Assembly (NCBI RefSeq): GCF_003610495.1
Contig: NZ_RAPK01000009.1
Span: forward strand, 62,001 to 126,000
Reading direction: 5' to 3'
DNA length: 64,000 nt
DNA from: Sinobaca qinghaiensis
Lineage (GTDB): Bacteria; Bacillota; Bacilli; Bacillales; Marinococcaceae
In this document: one piece after another, positions 17,203 through 25,795 of the stretch
How the letters are laid out: each line of letters starts with the position of its first letter
Numbering within the stretch: the first letter of the stretch is position 1
The notes under the pieces: model-generated
The model's input: the letters and a program-made list of their open reading frames with translations, nothing else
Databases searched by the model: none
Told to the model about the DNA's origin: nothing
Made by a program: the position numbers and the translations under genes

Positions 17203-17260
17203 AACGCTCCTCTCAAGAACAGGAGTATGGCAGAAAAGGAGAATGAGGGTAGGAACAGCA

Positions 17261-17284
17261 AAAAGCGGGCGGGTATGCCCGCAC
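17261..17284 (-). terminator. trp attenuator terminator
   Basis: Minus strand GCGGGC / GCCCGC stem (17282-17277 with 17270-17265), six-base loop, then TTTTT, 60 bases before trpE. CCGCAT at 17319-17314 could pair with GTGCGG (17284-17279) as a competing antiterminator, although this helix is short. Confidence 0.75.
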
Positions 17285-17327
17285 GTCCTGCTGCTTATAG
17301 GTTATGCTTTAATATGCGGTTAATAAT

Positions 17328-17402
17328 CTCTGTCTAAGCTCCACTCATCTCTGCTGCTGCTCTGCTTTACTCTGCTCTTTGCCTATTCTAAATGCTCTTC
17401 TA
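17328..17402 (-). promoter_or_regulatory. TRAP (MtrB) binding site in the trp leader
   Basis: The minus strand carries twelve GAG or TAG triplets in 75 bases, separated by spacers of 2, 4, 2, 5, 2, 7, 8, 2, 2, 2 and 3 bases. This is the RNA target of the 11-subunit TRAP ring: when tryptophan-bound TRAP wraps it, the downstream terminator forms and trpE is off. The regulator gene mtrB is in this window at 26713-26937. Confidence 0.9.
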
Positions 17403-17414
17403 ATCTTATCAGTA

Positions 17415-17444
17415 ATCCTACCTCTATTCTTTTGTATCTGTCAA
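17415..17444 (-). promoter_or_regulatory. Predicted trpE operon promoter
   Basis: Minus strand TTGACA (17444-17439), 18 bases, TAGGAT (17420-17415). The -35 lies inside the end of aroH. Transcription would start only about five bases before the first TRAP triplet, closer than in B. subtilis. Confidence 0.6.
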
Positions 17445-17801
17445 CTCAAGGTCAGGCCGCAGGACTACTGCTTTATTTAAATAAATATGATGCATTTCAT
17501 TCTGCGCTTTCTTTGTATCTGCAGTAAGCATAATCCGAATGCATTTTTCAAGGCTCCCGGGTACGGGAATCTCACGGGCACACATGACCGGTACATACTC
17601 CCATCCTTTAAACTGTCTCGCTGCTTTCGCAGGAAAAGCCGCATCAATATCCTCAGTTACAGTAAACCAGACATGCGCAACCTGTTCAGGGGAAATATCA
17701 TTTTTTTCAATCATCTGTCCGAGAAGCGCTTCTGTTTCCTGCGCAATGGCTTCCGCATCGTTTTGTTCTACTGTCGTAGCTCCTCTCAGTCCTCTAATCA
17801 T
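17424..17801 (-). CDS. aroH: Chorismate mutase AroH
   Basis: Monofunctional AroH-class chorismate mutase, chorismate to prephenate, trimeric alpha/beta barrel. Starts MIRGLRGATTVEQND as in B. subtilis and has the conserved Arg/Glu/Cys segment around PVMCAREIPVPGSLEKCIR. The ATG at 17801 (AAGGGGGAG upstream, 125 residues) is preferred over the frame's first codon at 17819. It overlaps the aroB end by eight bases and closes the aroC-aroB-aroH set. Confidence 0.93.
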   Translation of the reverse strand: MIRGLRGATTVEQNDAEAIAQETEALLGQMIEKNDISPEQVAHVWFTVTEDIDAAFPAKAARQFKGWEYVPVMCAREIPVPGSLEKCIRIMLTADTKKAQNEMHHIYLNKAVVLRPDLELTDTKE

Positions 17802-18885
17802 CCGATCTCCCCCTTTCAATAAATGACTCCAGCAGCCTGTGCACGGTTTCGTCCGGTATCTGCTTTGTAATCGTTTCGCCGGGCTCTGTTACAAGAACAA
17901 AAGTAAACACACCCGCCGAGGTTTTTTTATCTTTTTTCATAGCTCTCAGCAGGCTGTCTGCTGAAAGCTCTGTCATCACAAGCGGATAACCTAAAGACAG
18001 CAGCCATTCTTTCTCTTTTTTCGTATCCCAGGCTGATAAACCTTCTTCGTTGCTTAGCTGCATCGCAAAAAGCATTCCTGCCGCAACCGCTTCGCCGTGA
18101 GCCCACTTTCCATAGCCGGCTGTGTTTTCAACAGCATGGCCGAGCGTATGACCAAAATTCAGGTGAGCCCTCACACCTGTCTCTCTTTCATCAAGAGCTA
18201 CAACGTCTGCCTTAACCTGAATAGAACGCTTCAGCATGGAAACAGCTGATGTTTTCACGTCTTCTATCGTCGTTATATGACGCTGCAGCCATTCGAGAAA
18301 TGAGGCGTCTTTAATATAGGCATGCTTCATCATTTCTGCAAAACCAGAGCGCCATTCTTTATCCGGGAGGGTCTGCAGCATTTCTACGTCATAAATAACG
18401 GCAGAAGGCTGATGAAATGCCCCAATCATATTTTTGCCAAGCGGATGATTAATCCCGGTTTTGCCGCCTACACTGCTGTCGTGGGCTAAAAGCGTGGTCG
18501 GCATCTGTACAAATGGAATGCCGCGCATATACGTTGCCGCCGCAAAGCCTGCCAGATCACCTACTACACCACCGCCCAAAGCCGTAACAACAGACTTGCG
18601 GTCCAGTCCGCTTTCAAGCATAGCTGTTAAAATGCGTTCATACTCCGCGAAAGATTTGGAGGCTTCTCCGCTCTCCACTGTAAATGTAAATATTTCTACA
18701 TGATCCGGAAAAGACTGGACTACATCTTCAAGATACAGCGGGCCGACAGCACTATCTGTAATGACAAATACTTTGTCCGCGCCTTTTGCTTCAGAGAGGA
18801 GTAACTCCCCCGTTCTGCTTCGAATCCCCTCTCCAATATAAACCGGATAGGAGGAGAGTGAAGCATTAACGAAGAGCTGTTCCAT
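17794..18885 (-). CDS. aroB: 3-dehydroquinate synthase
   Basis: NAD- and metal-dependent cyclisation of DAHP to dehydroquinate. The NAD-binding GGGVVGDLAGF (about residues 103-113), the LLAHDSSVGGKTGIN block and metal-ligand histidines in NFGHTLGHA and KWAHGEA are visible. 363 residues. Its ATG shares a base with the aroC TAA stop. Confidence 0.95.
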   Translation of the reverse strand: MEQLFVNASLSSYPVYIGEGIRSRTGELLLSEAKGADKVFVITDSAVGPLYLEDVVQSFPDHVEIFTFTVESGEASKSFAEYERILTAMLESGLDRKSVVTALGGGVVGDLAGFAAATYMRGIPFVQMPTTLLAHDSSVGGKTGINHPLGKNMIGAFHQPSAVIYDVEMLQTLPDKEWRSGFAEMMKHAYIKDASFLEWLQRHITTIEDVKTSAVSMLKRSIQVKADVVALDERETGVRAHLNFGHTLGHAVENTAGYGKWAHGEAVAAGMLFAMQLSNEEGLSAWDTKKEKEWLLSLGYPLVMTELSADSLLRAMKKDKKTSAGVFTFVLVTEPGETITKQIPDETVHRLLESFIERGRSDD

Positions 18886-20057
18886 TAAAAATCACGCGCC
18901 CATTCATTGTGTTTTTTTATATTTTCCTGAATCGCATCGATACGATCAGATCCAAACATTTCAAGAATGGCATTGGCGACTTCAAATGCAATGACATTTT
19001 CCATTACAACAGATGCTGCCGGAACAGCACAGCTGTCTGAGCGTTCAATACTTGCTTCAAAAGGTTCTTTTGTTTCAATATCTACACTTCTTAATGGTTT
19101 ATACAAGGTTGGTATCGGCTTCATTACGCCCTGGATGGTAATAGGCATACCTGTTGTCATTCCGCCTTCAAAACCGCCCAGGTTGTTGCGGCTTCTGTAG
19201 TAGCCGCGGCCTTCTTCCCACAATATTTCATCATGTACTTTACTTCCGTTCATACGGCCTGCTTCAAAGCCAAGCCCTACTTCTACACCTTTAAAGGCAT
19301 TAATGCTCATAACCGCTCCGGCTATTTTGGCATCAAGCTTGCGGTCGTAGTGAACGTAGCTTCCTACCCCTGCCGGCATTCCTGTAATGACGGTCTGAAC
19401 GATACCTCCGATGGAGTCGCCGTCTTTTTTCGCGTCATCAATTGCCTGCATCATTTCTTTTTCTGCATTTTTGTCCAGGCATCTAACGGGTGAAGCTTCG
19501 GTGCGCTCTTTTAAATCGTGGATATCTGTATAATCACGGTCCTTTGATTCAATCCCGCCAATTTCCAGAACCTGCCCGCCTACTTCAATACCCAGCGTTT
19601 TAAGTAACTTCTTAGCTACCGCTCCGGCGCTTACTCTGGCTGTCGTTTCTCTTGCAGAGGAGCGCTCCAGTACATTACGCATGTCCCGGTGGCCGTATTT
19701 AATAGCACCGTTCAAGTCGGCATGGCCTGGACGCGGCCTGCTGATGACACGCTTCATTTCTTTTTCTTCTTCTTCGGTAAGCGGATCGGCTCCCATAATT
19801 TTTGTCCAATGTTTAAAATCATCATTTTCAACTATTAAAGCTAAAGGGGCACCTGTCGTTTTTCCGTGCCTTACTCCGCCTGCAATAGCCACAGTATCTT
19901 TTTCTATCTGCATGCGGCGGCCTCTGCCGTGTCCGCCCTGTCTTCTCTTTAATTCCGTGTTAATATCTTCCTGCAGCAGTTCAAGCTGGGATGGAACTCC
20001 CTCAATAATTGTCGTCTGCTGTGGGCCGTGTGATTCTCCCGCTGTTAAATATCTCAT
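18885..20057 (-). CDS. aroC: Chorismate synthase
   Basis: FMN-dependent trans-elimination of EPSP phosphate to give chorismate (named aroF in B. subtilis). 390 residues. All three family signatures are seen: GESHGP at 8-13, the [18 protein letters not shown] region and the C-terminal [21 protein letters not shown] block. First gene of aroC-aroB-aroH; chorismate flows from here to trp, tyr/phe and, in this organism, MqnA. Confidence 0.96.
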   Translation of the reverse strand: MRYLTAGESHGPQQTTIIEGVPSQLELLQEDINTELKRRQGGHGRGRRMQIEKDTVAIAGGVRHGKTTGAPLALIVENDDFKHWTKIMGADPLTEEEEKEMKRVISRPRPGHADLNGAIKYGHRDMRNVLERSSARETTARVSAGAVAKKLLKTLGIEVGGQVLEIGGIESKDRDYTDIHDLKERTEASPVRCLDKNAEKEMMQAIDDAKKDGDSIGGIVQTVITGMPAGVGSYVHYDRKLDAKIAGAVMSINAFKGVEVGLGFEAGRMNGSKVHDEILWEEGRGYYRSRNNLGGFEGGMTTGMPITIQGVMKPIPTLYKPLRSVDIETKEPFEASIERSDSCAVPAASVVMENVIAFEVANAILEMFGSDRIDAIQENIKKHNEWARDF

Positions 20058-20116
20058 CGTTTTATTCTCTCCTATTCCATACGCTCCATGAGCTCTTTAG
20101 TGCTTTTATGCATTAA

Positions 20117-20125
20117 ATTGTAACA
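20117..20125 (-). promoter_or_regulatory. Predicted extended -10 promoter for aroC
   Basis: Minus strand TGTTACAAT about 60 bases before the aroC ATG, with no clear -35. Confidence 0.4.
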
Positions 20126-20176
20126 TAATTTTCTGTATTATGCGTATTTTGCGTTTGAAGATTTATTCTATTCTGT

Positions 20177-21013
20177 CTACAGCAGCCGGGTGTTTTTTCT
20201 ATAAAGAAACGGCCCAGCTGTTTCAAAACCAAACTGCTGCGGCTGAAAAATCTGTTCCGTGCTTCCTACGAACAGAATTCCACCGTCCTTCAGGGAGTGA
20301 TAAAATTTCCTGTATAAATCGGCTTTAGCTGATTCGGTAAAATAGATTAGTACATTCCGGCATGATATAAAATCAAACTGGCGGTCAAACGCATCTCCTA
20401 AAAGGTTAAGCTGTTTAAACGTTACTTTACTTCGCAAATGGGCGGATACTTCATATCCGTCTTCCGTTTTTTTCAGCAGTCCCGGCCTGGCCATATGAAT
20501 GGCGCTGAGCGTATGGGACGTGTAGATTCCTTTTTCTGCAGTGAGCAGGGCATTGGTATCAATATCGGTGGCGAGTATGCTGTAATGGCTGCAGTAGGGT
20601 GCTTCATTTAACATATGGGAAATAGTGTATGGTTCTTCCCCGGTCGAACAGGCAGCCGACCATACTTTAAAAACCGAAGATCCTTTACACAATAATGGAA
20701 AAATTGTCTCTTCGAGCTGTTCCCATCTGGACGGATTTCTATAAAACTCCGACACATTTATTGTCATTCGTTCTAAAAATTGATGAAACAGCTCATCTTT
20801 TTTCATTAAACCATCATCAAAAAAAGAGACAAAGCTGGAAAAACCTTTCTTCTCGTAAAAGGTTTTCAATCTGCGCTTCATCTGATCTTCTTTGTACAAA
20901 GATAAATCAATACCCGTTTTTGTTTTGACTTTCTCAGTAAAAACAATATAATCACCGGCCGGAAGACCGGATCCTTTTTGGGAAGCGAACGCACTGGATT
21001 CTCTGCTCTTCAT
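20177..21013 (-). CDS. cheR: Chemotaxis protein methyltransferase CheR
   Basis: SAM-dependent methylation of glutamates on chemoreceptors. Helical N-terminal domain (KTGIDLSLYKEDQMKRRL) and a Rossmann methyltransferase domain with SAACSTGEEPY, ILATDIDTNAL and FDFISCRNVLIYF. The frame is open to 21058, giving an N-terminal extension over the B. subtilis protein. The ATG at 21013 is my best guess, but no start has a strong ribosome-binding site. The isolated position between ndk and aroC is the B. subtilis arrangement and implies that the cell is motile. Confidence 0.88.
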   Translation of the reverse strand: MKSRESSAFASQKGSGLPAGDYIVFTEKVKTKTGIDLSLYKEDQMKRRLKTFYEKKGFSSFVSFFDDGLMKKDELFHQFLERMTINVSEFYRNPSRWEQLEETIFPLLCKGSSVFKVWSAACSTGEEPYTISHMLNEAPYCSHYSILATDIDTNALLTAEKGIYTSHTLSAIHMARPGLLKKTEDGYEVSAHLRSKVTFKQLNLLGDAFDRQFDFISCRNVLIYFTESAKADLYRKFYHSLKDGGILFVGSTEQIFQPQQFGFETAGPFLYRKNTRLL

Positions 21014-21063
21014 TGGTTTTATACATCCTTTTCGTCTCATTCGCGGTTTATTACGCATTGTCT

Positions 21064-21072
21064 ATCATATCA
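21064..21072 (-). promoter_or_regulatory. Predicted extended -10 promoter for cheR
   Basis: Minus strand TGATATGAT, downstream of the ndk terminator and just before the cheR frame. Confidence 0.4.
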
Positions 21073-21132
21073 TGAGTAAAAGCCTGCGGAGAAGAGCACA
21101 TCCTGCTTATTATTGTTTATTCATAAAAATTT

Positions 21133-21172
21133 AAAACCGGCAGCTGTGGAATATTCCACGACTGCCGGCTTT
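21133..21172 (-). terminator. Intrinsic terminator after ndk
   Basis: Long inverted repeat GCCGGCAG(T)CGTGGAATATTCCAC(A)GCTGCCGG followed by TTTTAAATTTTT on the minus strand. Confidence 0.8.
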
Positions 21173-21183
21173 CATTTATTGTA

Positions 21184-21627
21184 TTAGACCCACACTGATA
21201 CCTGCTTTTCGTAACTCGTTAATTCGCCGCGGTCAAAAAAGAGAGCAATTTCTCTTTCTGCGCTTTCTACTGAATCCGATCCATGAATAACATTCATGCT
21301 TATACGAACACCGTAGTCTCCTCTGATTGTTCCCGGAGCCGCTTCCTGCGGGTTTGTGGCTCCCATTAGTTTTCTTGCGGAGGAAACAACTTTATCTCCT
21401 TCAAGCACCATTGCAAATACCGGTGATGAGGTAATAAATCCTACGAGTTCTTCGAAAAATGGTTTTTCTTTATGTTCACCATAATGCTTTTCGGCAAGCT
21501 CTCTGGAAATACTCATTAACTTCGCACCCTTTAATGTGTAGCCCTTCTTTTCAAAGCGCTGAACAATTTCACCGATTAAGTTTCTCTGTACCCCATCCGG
21601 TTTCACCATAACAAATGTCTGCTCCAT
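21184..21627 (-). CDS. ndk: Nucleoside diphosphate kinase
   Basis: Phosphate transfer between NTPs and NDPs through a phospho-histidine. The catalytic NVIHGSDS motif (His at about 115) and the N-terminal [12 protein letters not shown] are unchanged from the family. 147 residues. Own promoter, strong AAGGAGGA site and own terminator show that it is a single-gene unit. Confidence 0.96.
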   Translation of the reverse strand: MEQTFVMVKPDGVQRNLIGEIVQRFEKKGYTLKGAKLMSISRELAEKHYGEHKEKPFFEELVGFITSSPVFAMVLEGDKVVSSARKLMGATNPQEAAPGTIRGDYGVRISMNVIHGSDSVESAEREIALFFDRGELTSYEKQVSVWV

Positions 21628-21669
21628 GACTGTTCCTCCTTATGTAAATGAAAGCTTTCAACCTTTATG

Positions 21670-21698
21670 ATTATATCAAAACATGTAAGCGTTCGCAA
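21670..21698 (-). promoter_or_regulatory. Predicted sigma-A promoter of ndk
   Basis: Minus strand TTGCGA (21698-21693), 17 bases, TATAAT (21675-21670) with a TG extension. Confidence 0.7.
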
Positions 21699-21705
21699 TG
21701 GACAT

Positions 21706-21753
21706 AAAAAAACAGGAACTTTATCCGCCGGACGGACAAAGTTCCTGTTTTAA
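21706..21753 (-). terminator. Intrinsic terminator after hepT
   Basis: Minus strand AAACAGGAACTTTGTCCG / CGGATAAAGTTCCTGTTT followed by TTTT; its 5' arm overlaps the hepT stop region. Confidence 0.85.
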
Positions 21754-22736
21754 TGCTTGCGGCCGCCTATATAAGTAGCCACTTCCCTGAGGGATTTAGT
21801 TGCCTTAATATCCGGAAGGCTGTCCAGGGCACTGTATGCCTTGTTTAAATACTTGCGGCTGAGTTCTTTCGAATACTCAATGCCGCCCGACTGCTTAATT
21901 GCTTCTATAATCGGAGTAATATCCTGCGAGCTTGATGCCTCGTCTTCAATCAGCTGGACTATGTCCCTCTTAAGGGACGGATCCCGGTCCATAGCGTAAA
22001 GAGCGGGCAGGGTCACGTTTCCCTGCCTTAAATCGCCGCCGGCCGGTTTGCCCAGCTGTTTTTCCGTACCGGTAAAATCAAGAATATCATCTATAATCTG
22101 ATACGACATTCCTACATTATAACCGTATTGATACAGCCTGATCTGTTCCTGCTTGGATGCCCCTGCGCTTATTGCTCCAAGCTGACAGCTTACGGCAATG
22201 AGCAGTGCTGTTTTTCTGCGGATTCTGCGCAGATAAATCCTCATATTCTGCTCCCAATTGTACTGATCACGAATCTGTTCAATTTCACCGAGACACATTT
22301 GAATCATCGCATGGGATAGAATGGTATTAATATTTCCATCATTAAAAAAAGTTGTTTTTTCCACGGCTTTTGCAAAAATATAATCGCCGGTGTACATAGC
22401 AACCCTATTATCCCATTTGGCTTTTATCGTCTGGGATCCTCTGCGCAGTTCTGCATTATCAATTACATCATCATGCACAAGGGATGCCATGTGAATCAAT
22501 TCCAGCGAAACGGCAATATGTTTAACCCGGTCAATATCATAATTGCCGTATTTTGCACCGAGAAGAACAAAAACCGGTCTGATACGTTTACCCCCCGCCT
22601 GCAGGAGGTCAAGAGAAGCGCTTTTAAGGGCAGGGTGCTCGGACAGAACAGACTGCTCCAGCTCTTCCTCAATTTTCTTTATATCTGCGTTTAAATACAT
22701 ATACAAATCTGCTAATTTCACCGCATTCACTTTCAC
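21750..22736 (-). CDS. hepT: Heptaprenyl diphosphate synthase component II
   Basis: Catalytic trans-prenyltransferase subunit that makes the C35 side chain of menaquinone-7, working with HepS. The first aspartate-rich motif is in LVHDDVID, the second in IIDDILD, and GGKRIRP binds diphosphate. The frame is open to 22769 and overlaps mqnA. A GTG at 22736 forms a GTGA overlap with the mqnA stop and is the likely start (about 328 residues). In B. subtilis hepT directly follows menG; here three futalosine-pathway genes are interposed. Confidence 0.93.
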   Translation of the reverse strand: MKVNAVKLADLYMYLNADIKKIEEELEQSVLSEHPALKSASLDLLQAGGKRIRPVFVLLGAKYGNYDIDRVKHIAVSLELIHMASLVHDDVIDNAELRRGSQTIKAKWDNRVAMYTGDYIFAKAVEKTTFFNDGNINTILSHAMIQMCLGEIEQIRDQYNWEQNMRIYLRRIRRKTALLIAVSCQLGAISAGASKQEQIRLYQYGYNVGMSYQIIDDILDFTGTEKQLGKPAGGDLRQGNVTLPALYAMDRDPSLKRDIVQLIEDEASSSQDITPIIEAIKQSGGIEYSKELSRKYLNKAYSALDSLPDIKATKSLREVATYIGGRKH

Positions 22737-23593
22737 TTTGAAGACTGCACCTCTCTTCCGCTTCCCCATATGTTTAATGCAGGTATGGGTTTATCAATAA
22801 ATCCATACTTATATGCTAACGAATAATAGTAAAGGAGTCCACGCTTTTCCTCTTCTCCAAATACGTAGTGGATACCTTTGTAATAACTTTCCCAGAAAGA
22901 AGGAGCGCCCCCCATATCTGCCGATACATCTTCTGCCAGCTTTTTATATTTATCGTTTCGGGCTTTATCCCGGCTGTGTGCAAACTCTTCACTTAAGTAA
23001 GACAAAAGCTCCGGATGCGACTGTAGTGCGTCCTTCTGCACTGCAAATACAGCATACGTCATCGGAAGTCCGGTATGGGTAAACCACTGTTCCCCCAAAT
23101 CATAATAATAGTATTGGGTGTGTTCCCGCCTTGCCTTTATAGCATCGTCTCCAATAAGCACACAGGCGTCGTACGTTTTCATCATTTCCAGCAGGTTTGG
23201 AGAAACCGTTTCAAAATGAATCGTATCATAATGATAGAACTCTTTGAGCAGAATCTGCACCAGATGAATCGATGTAGCACTTGCTGAAGTCAGTGCTATA
23301 CGAGCTTCTTCCAGCTCTGTGATAGGTTTTTTGGAAATCAAAAATATCGAGCGCACTTTTCCTTTAGAAGACACACATAAATCCGGAAGCAGACAGAGCC
23401 TGTCGTAATTTTTTGCGTAAGCAAATGATGAAACCGCTGCAATATCAATCGTACCTTCTGCCAGAGAATGATTAAGCGATGACGGCACTTCGTAATAAAA
23501 CTGAACGCCCCTGTTCCGCAGCTCTTGCCGGTCCAGGTAATGAAAAAAGGGAAGGATATTTGTATAGGAAATTTCACCAAGATGCAGGCTCAT
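22733..23593 (-). CDS. mqnA: Chorismate dehydratase MqnA (futalosine pathway)
   Basis: Periplasmic-binding-protein-like fold enzyme (former DUF178) that makes 3-enolpyruvoylbenzoate from chorismate, the first step of futalosine menaquinone synthesis. Recognised from ISYTNILP near the N-terminus, DIAAVSSFAYA, SSKGKVRSIFL and CVLIGDDAI. ATG at 23593 follows GGGGGGAG and overlaps the ubiX-like stop (ATGA). B. subtilis instead uses the o-succinylbenzoate route, so this marks a different menaquinone pathway. The remaining genes (mqnB-E) are not in the window. Confidence 0.92.
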   Translation of the reverse strand: MSLHLGEISYTNILPFFHYLDRQELRNRGVQFYYEVPSSLNHSLAEGTIDIAAVSSFAYAKNYDRLCLLPDLCVSSKGKVRSIFLISKKPITELEEARIALTSASATSIHLVQILLKEFYHYDTIHFETVSPNLLEMMKTYDACVLIGDDAIKARREHTQYYYYDLGEQWFTHTGLPMTYAVFAVQKDALQSHPELLSYLSEEFAHSRDKARNDKYKKLAEDVSADMGGAPSFWESYYKGIHYVFGEEEKRGLLYYYSLAYKYGFIDKPIPALNIWGSGREVQSSK

Positions 23594-24198
23594 CGTTTCT
23601 CCCCCCATCTTGCAAACAACGTGTGCTCTACATGAACGCTGTCCAGCACTTTCCCTGCTACAAAATTGATCAAATCATCCATGCTTTTAGGCAGATGGTA
23701 AAAACCAGGCATTGCCGGAACGATATGCGCTCCCGCCCGTTCAGCGCGAACGAGGTTTTCAAGATGAATTCCGTTCAACGGCGTTTCTCTTGGTACAATG
23801 ACAAGCCGGCGTCTTTCTTTTAATATTACATCCGCGGCGCGTTCAAGCAGGCTGCCTGAATTTCCGTTGGAAATTTTGGAAAGTGTCCCCATGGAGCAGG
23901 GCACAATAATCATTGCTTCTGTTTTATAAGAGCCGCTCGCAATAGGAGCCGTAAAGTCTCTAAGTCCGTGTATAAGAAGATCTTTTTCATCATAGTCGCC
24001 AAACAGTCCATTCAGGCATGCCTGTCTGTCTGATGTATCAAGCTCCATCTCCAGCCTGAAAACCTCCCAGCCCGCTTCGCTGATCAGCAGATGCACTCTG
24101 CAGTCTGCTTTCAGAAGCTGCTGTACTACTCTAATGCCGTATACGGCACCGCTTGCTCCTGTAATAGCTACGGTGAATATTCGCTTCGTATTATTCAT
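23590..24198 (-). CDS. ubiX: UbiX-family flavin prenyltransferase
   Basis: Makes prenylated FMN, the cofactor of UbiD-type decarboxylases. Landmarks are the FMN-binding GASGAVYGIRVV near the N-terminus, IVPCSMGTLSKI in the middle and a C-terminal LVIVPRETPLN segment. 202 residues. Between mqnA and a UbiA-type prenyltransferase, it most likely serves the decarboxylation of the prenylated 1,4-dihydroxy-6-naphthoate intermediate. The UbiD partner is not seen here. ATGA overlap with the upstream gene. Confidence 0.9.
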   Translation of the reverse strand: MNNTKRIFTVAITGASGAVYGIRVVQQLLKADCRVHLLISEAGWEVFRLEMELDTSDRQACLNGLFGDYDEKDLLIHGLRDFTAPIASGSYKTEAMIIVPCSMGTLSKISNGNSGSLLERAADVILKERRRLVIVPRETPLNGIHLENLVRAERAGAHIVPAMPGFYHLPKSMDDLINFVAGKVLDSVHVEHTLFARWGEKR

Positions 24199-25055
24199 AG
24201 CAGCAGATCCCCAATAGCAAAAACCAGCATAGTAATACTGATGATGCCGTTCATCTGGAAAAAAGCAACGCCGACTTTCGTGAGATCATTAGGTTTGACT
24301 AAGGAGTGTTCATAAACCATGATCGCACCTACTATCATCACGCCGATAAAAAACAGCCAGCCCAGCGGTGAAAGCAGGCTGAGCAGCAGCAGCGAAGCAA
24401 AGCTGATTAAATGAAAACCTTTGGAAATACGAAGGGCTTTTTCAATACCAAACCGGGCCGGGATCGAATGAAGCTTTACCCGGCGGTCATATTCAGCATC
24501 CTGAGTAGCATAGATTACATCAAATCCAGCCGTCCAGAAAGCTACGGTTAAAAAGAGAAAAAGCAGCTCCACTGAAAACTGGCCGGTCGCCCCTATCCAG
24601 CCTCCGACAGGCGCCATTGCTATAGTAACACCAAGAAATACGTGACAAAGCCACGTAAATCGTTTCGTATAGGAATAAAAAGTAAGCAGAAACACGAACA
24701 GGGGCAGCATGAGCACCGTCAATGTATTAAGGGAAAAGGCTGCGATAAAGAGAAGCGCAAAAGATCCTCCAATAAACAGAAGACTCTGGGCAATGGAAAC
24801 TTCTCCTGCCGGTATCGCCCTATCTGCTGTACGCGGGTTTTTTTTATCAATATTTGCATCAATCACGCGGTTGAGCGTCATGGCCGCACTTCGTGCTCCG
24901 ACCATGGCCAGGGTAATAAATATCCATTCCATGATGGTCGGCCAGGTGCCTTGTACAGACATACTGCCCAGCACAGCACCTAGAAAAGCAAATGGCAGGG
25001 CAAATACAGTATGTTCAAATTTTATCATTTCAAGTATCACTTTAATTTTTTTCAT
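24195..25055 (-). CDS. mqnP: UbiA-family prenyltransferase (MqnP-like)
   Basis: Polytopic membrane prenyltransferase with eight or nine hydrophobic helices. The two aspartate motifs are NRVIDANIDKKNPRT (near residue 60) and DAEYDRR (near 190). From its place with mqnA and ubiX it is expected to attach the heptaprenyl chain to the futalosine-derived naphthoate, rather than acting like MenA. ATG at 25055 has AGGA upstream. It lies 17 bases after menG. Confidence 0.87.
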   Translation of the reverse strand: MKKIKVILEMIKFEHTVFALPFAFLGAVLGSMSVQGTWPTIMEWIFITLAMVGARSAAMTLNRVIDANIDKKNPRTADRAIPAGEVSIAQSLLFIGGSFALLFIAAFSLNTLTVLMLPLFVFLLTFYSYTKRFTWLCHVFLGVTIAMAPVGGWIGATGQFSVELLFLFLTVAFWTAGFDVIYATQDAEYDRRVKLHSIPARFGIEKALRISKGFHLISFASLLLLSLLSPLGWLFFIGVMIVGAIMVYEHSLVKPNDLTKVGVAFFQMNGIISITMLVFAIGDLLL

Positions 25056-25072
25056 TATAAGCATCCTATCTA

Positions 25073-25783
25073 TTAATCCAATTGTTTACGTGCAAAATGA
25101 GCCGCAGCCGCCCCCATTGAAAAAGAATGTACGTTTACGGTTTTAAAACCAGCCTGCTTAAACATAACGGCAAGAGCCGATTTGTTCGGGAAATTCATTG
25201 TGGATTCCTGCAGCCAGGAATATTCATCAAACCGTCCGGCCAGATATTTTCCAAGTCTTGGCATAATATATTTAAAATAGAGAGAATATACTCCTTCTAC
25301 AGCCTTTCTTTCCGGCTGAGACGTTTCCAGGCACACGGCCATTCCGCCCGGCTTTAATACCCGGTGCATCTCCTGCATTGTCTGTTGATAATCAGGTACA
25401 TTACGCAGACCGAATCCTATCGTAACAAAATCAAAACTGTTGGAATCAAAAGGCAGCTCCATGGCGTTACCTTCTACCAGTTCAATTGTTTTCCATCCCG
25501 ATTGATTTACTTTCTGCCGGCCTATTTTCAGCATATTGGCGCTGAAATCAAGCCCTTTTACATGTCCTTCAGAGCCAGCTGCTTCTGCAAGGCTGAGGGT
25601 CCAGTCTGCTGTTCCGCAGCATAAATCCAGTGCGGAAGCCCCTTTTGGAACATTCATCTGGCGCATCGTTTCTTTTCTCCAGGATTTATGCAGATTAAAA
25701 CTGATAATCGAGTTCATTGTATCGTATTTCTCATAAATCGTTTCAAATACGTCATGCACGCGTTCTTCTTTAGACTGTCCCAA
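25073..25783 (-). CDS. menG: Demethylmenaquinone methyltransferase
   Basis: SAM-dependent C-methylation, last step of menaquinone synthesis (UbiE/MenG family). Motif I region [10 protein letters not shown], then GLDFSANML and the [10 protein letters not shown] segment. 236 residues. The start is TTG, six bases after AAGGAGGG. It follows hepS by 12 bases in the hepS-menG-mqnP-ubiX-mqnA-hepT operon. Confidence 0.95.
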   Translation of the reverse strand: MGQSKEERVHDVFETIYEKYDTMNSIISFNLHKSWRKETMRQMNVPKGASALDLCCGTADWTLSLAEAAGSEGHVKGLDFSANMLKIGRQKVNQSGWKTIELVEGNAMELPFDSNSFDFVTIGFGLRNVPDYQQTMQEMHRVLKPGGMAVCLETSQPERKAVEGVYSLYFKYIMPRLGKYLAGRFDEYSWLQESTMNFPNKSALAVMFKQAGFKTVNVHSFSMGAAAAHFARKQLD

Positions 25784-25795
25784 CGTATGCCCTCC

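Noticed and set aside
17203-17327. Possible leader peptide with Trp codons before trpE
   Set aside because: No short frame with clustered tryptophan codons and a ribosome-binding site; the (G/U)AG repeats show TRAP control instead.
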